64,000 nucleotides of DNA from Tissierellia bacterium (lineage in GTDB: Bacteria; Bacillota; Clostridia; Tissierellales; Peptoniphilaceae), in the NCBI GenBank assembly GCA_030538075.1, contig JAUNUQ010000004.1, positions 1 to 64,000 on the forward strand. The letters are read 5' to 3'. Below the pieces are notes generated by a model. It was not told where the DNA came from, ran no database searches, and saw only the letters and a program-made list of their open reading frames with translations. This document shows, piece by piece, positions 62,687 to 64,000 of this stretch. How positions within the stretch are numbered: position 1 is the first letter of the stretch; each line of letters starts with the position of its first letter. Made by a program: the position numbers and the translations under genes.

Positions 62687-64000
62687 TCATCCGGGTGAAG
62701 AACACAGGGCACCAGATCGAAACAGAGGGTGGAAACCTCCTGGATATCTTGTTTGATCAAGAGATTTTCATTGATAACCCCTGCAACGGAAGGGGTACCT
62801 GTGGAAAATGCAAAGTAAAAGTTGAATCTACTGGCGTGATTCCCATCTCAGATGCTGACCGAAAGCTCATCAAGGACGAGGAGCTGGATGAGGGAATTCG
62901 CTTGGCTTGTACATTTGATGTGACGGAAGATATCACCGTCTCGACCCTACAGGATGAAAAAGAGATCGAGGTGTTGACGAAGGGATTCGTCCCAGAATTT
63001 GATATCGACGGCAAAGAAGGCTATGGGATCGCCGTCGATATCGGCACGACCACCATCGCCTTAGCACTCGTGGACCGAAAGAGCGGTGAGGAGATCGCAG
63101 CAGCATCCATGGTCAATCCACAGAAAAAATTCGGACTCGATGTCCTAACTCGAATCACATACGAAATTGAGGAAGGTGAGAAGGGGATTCGAGAGATTCA
63201 AAAGACCACGGTCAAGGGGATCAACGCCCTGATCGACAGAGTGCTCAAGGGGGTTCATATCAAGGGGGACGAGGTTAAGACGATTGTCGTTGCCGCCAAC
63301 TGTACCATGACTCATACTCTCTTAGGCGCAAATACAGCATCCATGGGGAAATTTCCCTTCGAGCCTGCCTTTAGAGATGCTCAAGAGCTCCCAGCAAAAG
63401 AGATCGGTTTGAATCTGCCGATGGCAACACTTCACTGCTCCCCTCAAGTATCTGCCTTTATCGGCGGAGATATCGTCGCAGGAGCCTATGTAGCTGGCTT
63501 ACACAAAGAAGAGCGAAATGTCCTCTTCATCGATATTGGCACCAACGGGGAGCTCGTCCTCGCTTCCGGTGGCAAGATGATATCCTGTTCCTGTGCTGCA
63601 GGACCGGCCTTGGAGGGAATGAATATTTCCCATGGTATGCGGGCTGCGGAGGGGGCCATAGAAGATGTAAAGATCTCTAAAGAGGGGATCGAACTGGAGG
63701 TTATTGGAGATAAGGTTCCGATCGGTCTTTGTGGGTCTGGAATTCTAGCTGTGACCAAGGAAGTCCTACGTACGGGATTGGTGAAAAAGTCCGGCGTCTT
63801 TGTCAAACCAGACCAGCTATCGAAAGACGATTATCGCCGAAATCTACTGCGAATGGATGGGAAAAAACGAATCCTAGTATTAGCTGAAGACCCAGAGGTA
63901 TTAGTTACTCAGGGGGACCTACGCCAGGTACAGCTCGCCAAAGGGGCTATCCTATCAGGAGTTATAACCCTACTCAAAAAAGCGGGGTTAAAAGCGGAGG
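62683..64000 (+). CDS. Reductive activator of corrinoid proteins (RACo-like), partial
   Basis: An open frame that continues past the window end; 439 residues are visible. The N-terminal [2Fe-2S] ferredoxin domain has CNGRGTCGKC and a later cysteine in IRLACTFDV. The ASKHA ATPase domain follows (GIAVDIGTTTIALALVDRKSGEE, LFIDIGTNGELVLASGGK, CAAGPALEGMNISHGMRA, GLCGSGILAV). Such proteins use ATP to restore Co(I) in corrinoid proteins that have been oxidised. ATG at 62683 overlaps the methyltransferase stop. Its presence supports active corrinoid chemistry in this operon. Confidence 0.92.
   Translation, partial: MIIRVKNTGHQIETEGGNLLDILFDQEIFIDNPCNGRGTCGKCKVKVESTGVIPISDADRKLIKDEELDEGIRLACTFDVTEDITVSTLQDEKEIEVLTKGFVPEFDIDGKEGYGIAVDIGTTTIALALVDRKSGEEIAAASMVNPQKKFGLDVLTRITYEIEEGEKGIREIQKTTVKGINALIDRVLKGVHIKGDEVKTIVVAANCTMTHTLLGANTASMGKFPFEPAFRDAQELPAKEIGLNLPMATLHCSPQVSAFIGGDIVAGAYVAGLHKEERNVLFIDIGTNGELVLASGGKMISCSCAAGPALEGMNISHGMRAAEGAIEDVKISKEGIELEVIGDKVPIGLCGSGILAVTKEVLRTGLVKKSGVFVKPDQLSKDDYRRNLLRMDGKKRILVLAEDPEVLVTQGDLRQVQLAKGAILSGVITLLKKAGLKAE

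Overview
The window looks like the chromosome of an anaerobic, amino-acid-fermenting Gram-positive bacterium of the class Clostridia. The evidence is a selenoprotein Stickland reductase locus (grdX, a grdE-type gene, and a grdB-type gene with an in-frame UGA), strong AGGAGG ribosome binding sites, frequent GTG and TTG starts, class III ribonucleotide reductase, a hybrid cluster protein, corrinoid methyltransferases, cell wall-binding type 2 repeats and sigma-54 enhancer-binding proteins. Family and genus cannot be fixed from this sequence.

Layout. 0.3-2.7 kb: two small conserved genes, an ACT protein and a class II aldolase. 3.0-10.6 kb: ilvE, then ilvBNCDA, which is preceded by a leader peptide, antiterminator and terminator of the classical ribosome-mediated attenuation type. 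10.7-11.6 kb: a phosphoesterase and tRNA-Arg. 11.7-21 kb: a sarcosine module. A sigma-54 activator, three operator dyads and a -24/-12 promoter precede an N-carbamoylsarcosine amidase and two membrane proteins. Converging on them is grdX-grdE-grdB(Sec) with a permease and a Crp-type regulator. Together they could take up N-carbamoylsarcosine, release sarcosine and reduce it to acetyl phosphate and methylamine.

21-31.5 kb: two paralogous lipoproteins; a tetrahydrofolate riboswitch controlling an SLC13-type permease and folP; two unknown small genes; an M42 peptidase; and two tandem paralogous cell-wall-binding polysaccharide deacetylases. 31.5-35.7 kb: hcp with a Crp/Fnr regulator and an operator, a flavin-binding protein and argF. 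35.7-39.5 kb: a second sigma-54 activator, three copies of an 18-bp dyad and a -24/-12 promoter in front of urocanase (hutU). 39.7-46.0 kb: an AT-rich block holding an amino acid:cation symporter, a divergent SHMT-like enzyme, a cupin/PocR histidine kinase, an AraC-type response regulator and D-serine ammonia-lyase.

46.8-49.6 kb: nrdDG behind a tandem pair of NrdR-like boxes. 49.7-56.2 kb: a sortase, then a compact type IV pilus/type II secretion-like operon (ATPase, platform protein, major pilin, prepilin peptidase, four minor pilin-like proteins). 56.2-57.2 kb: a cupin and superoxide dismutase. 57.4-64 kb: a MetNI-type importer without its binding protein, followed by three UroD-family methyltransferases, a corrinoid protein and a corrinoid-activating ATPase that runs off the window end. 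This looks like a one-carbon demethylation operon for an unknown substrate.

Strongest points for follow-up: the THF-riboswitch-controlled SLC13 permease linked to folP; the ilv attenuator; the N-carbamoylsarcosine-to-sarcosine-reductase module with its membrane-protein pair; the two sigma-54 circuits with visible operators; the D-serine block with a divergent SHMT; and the importer-linked UroD/corrinoid operon.
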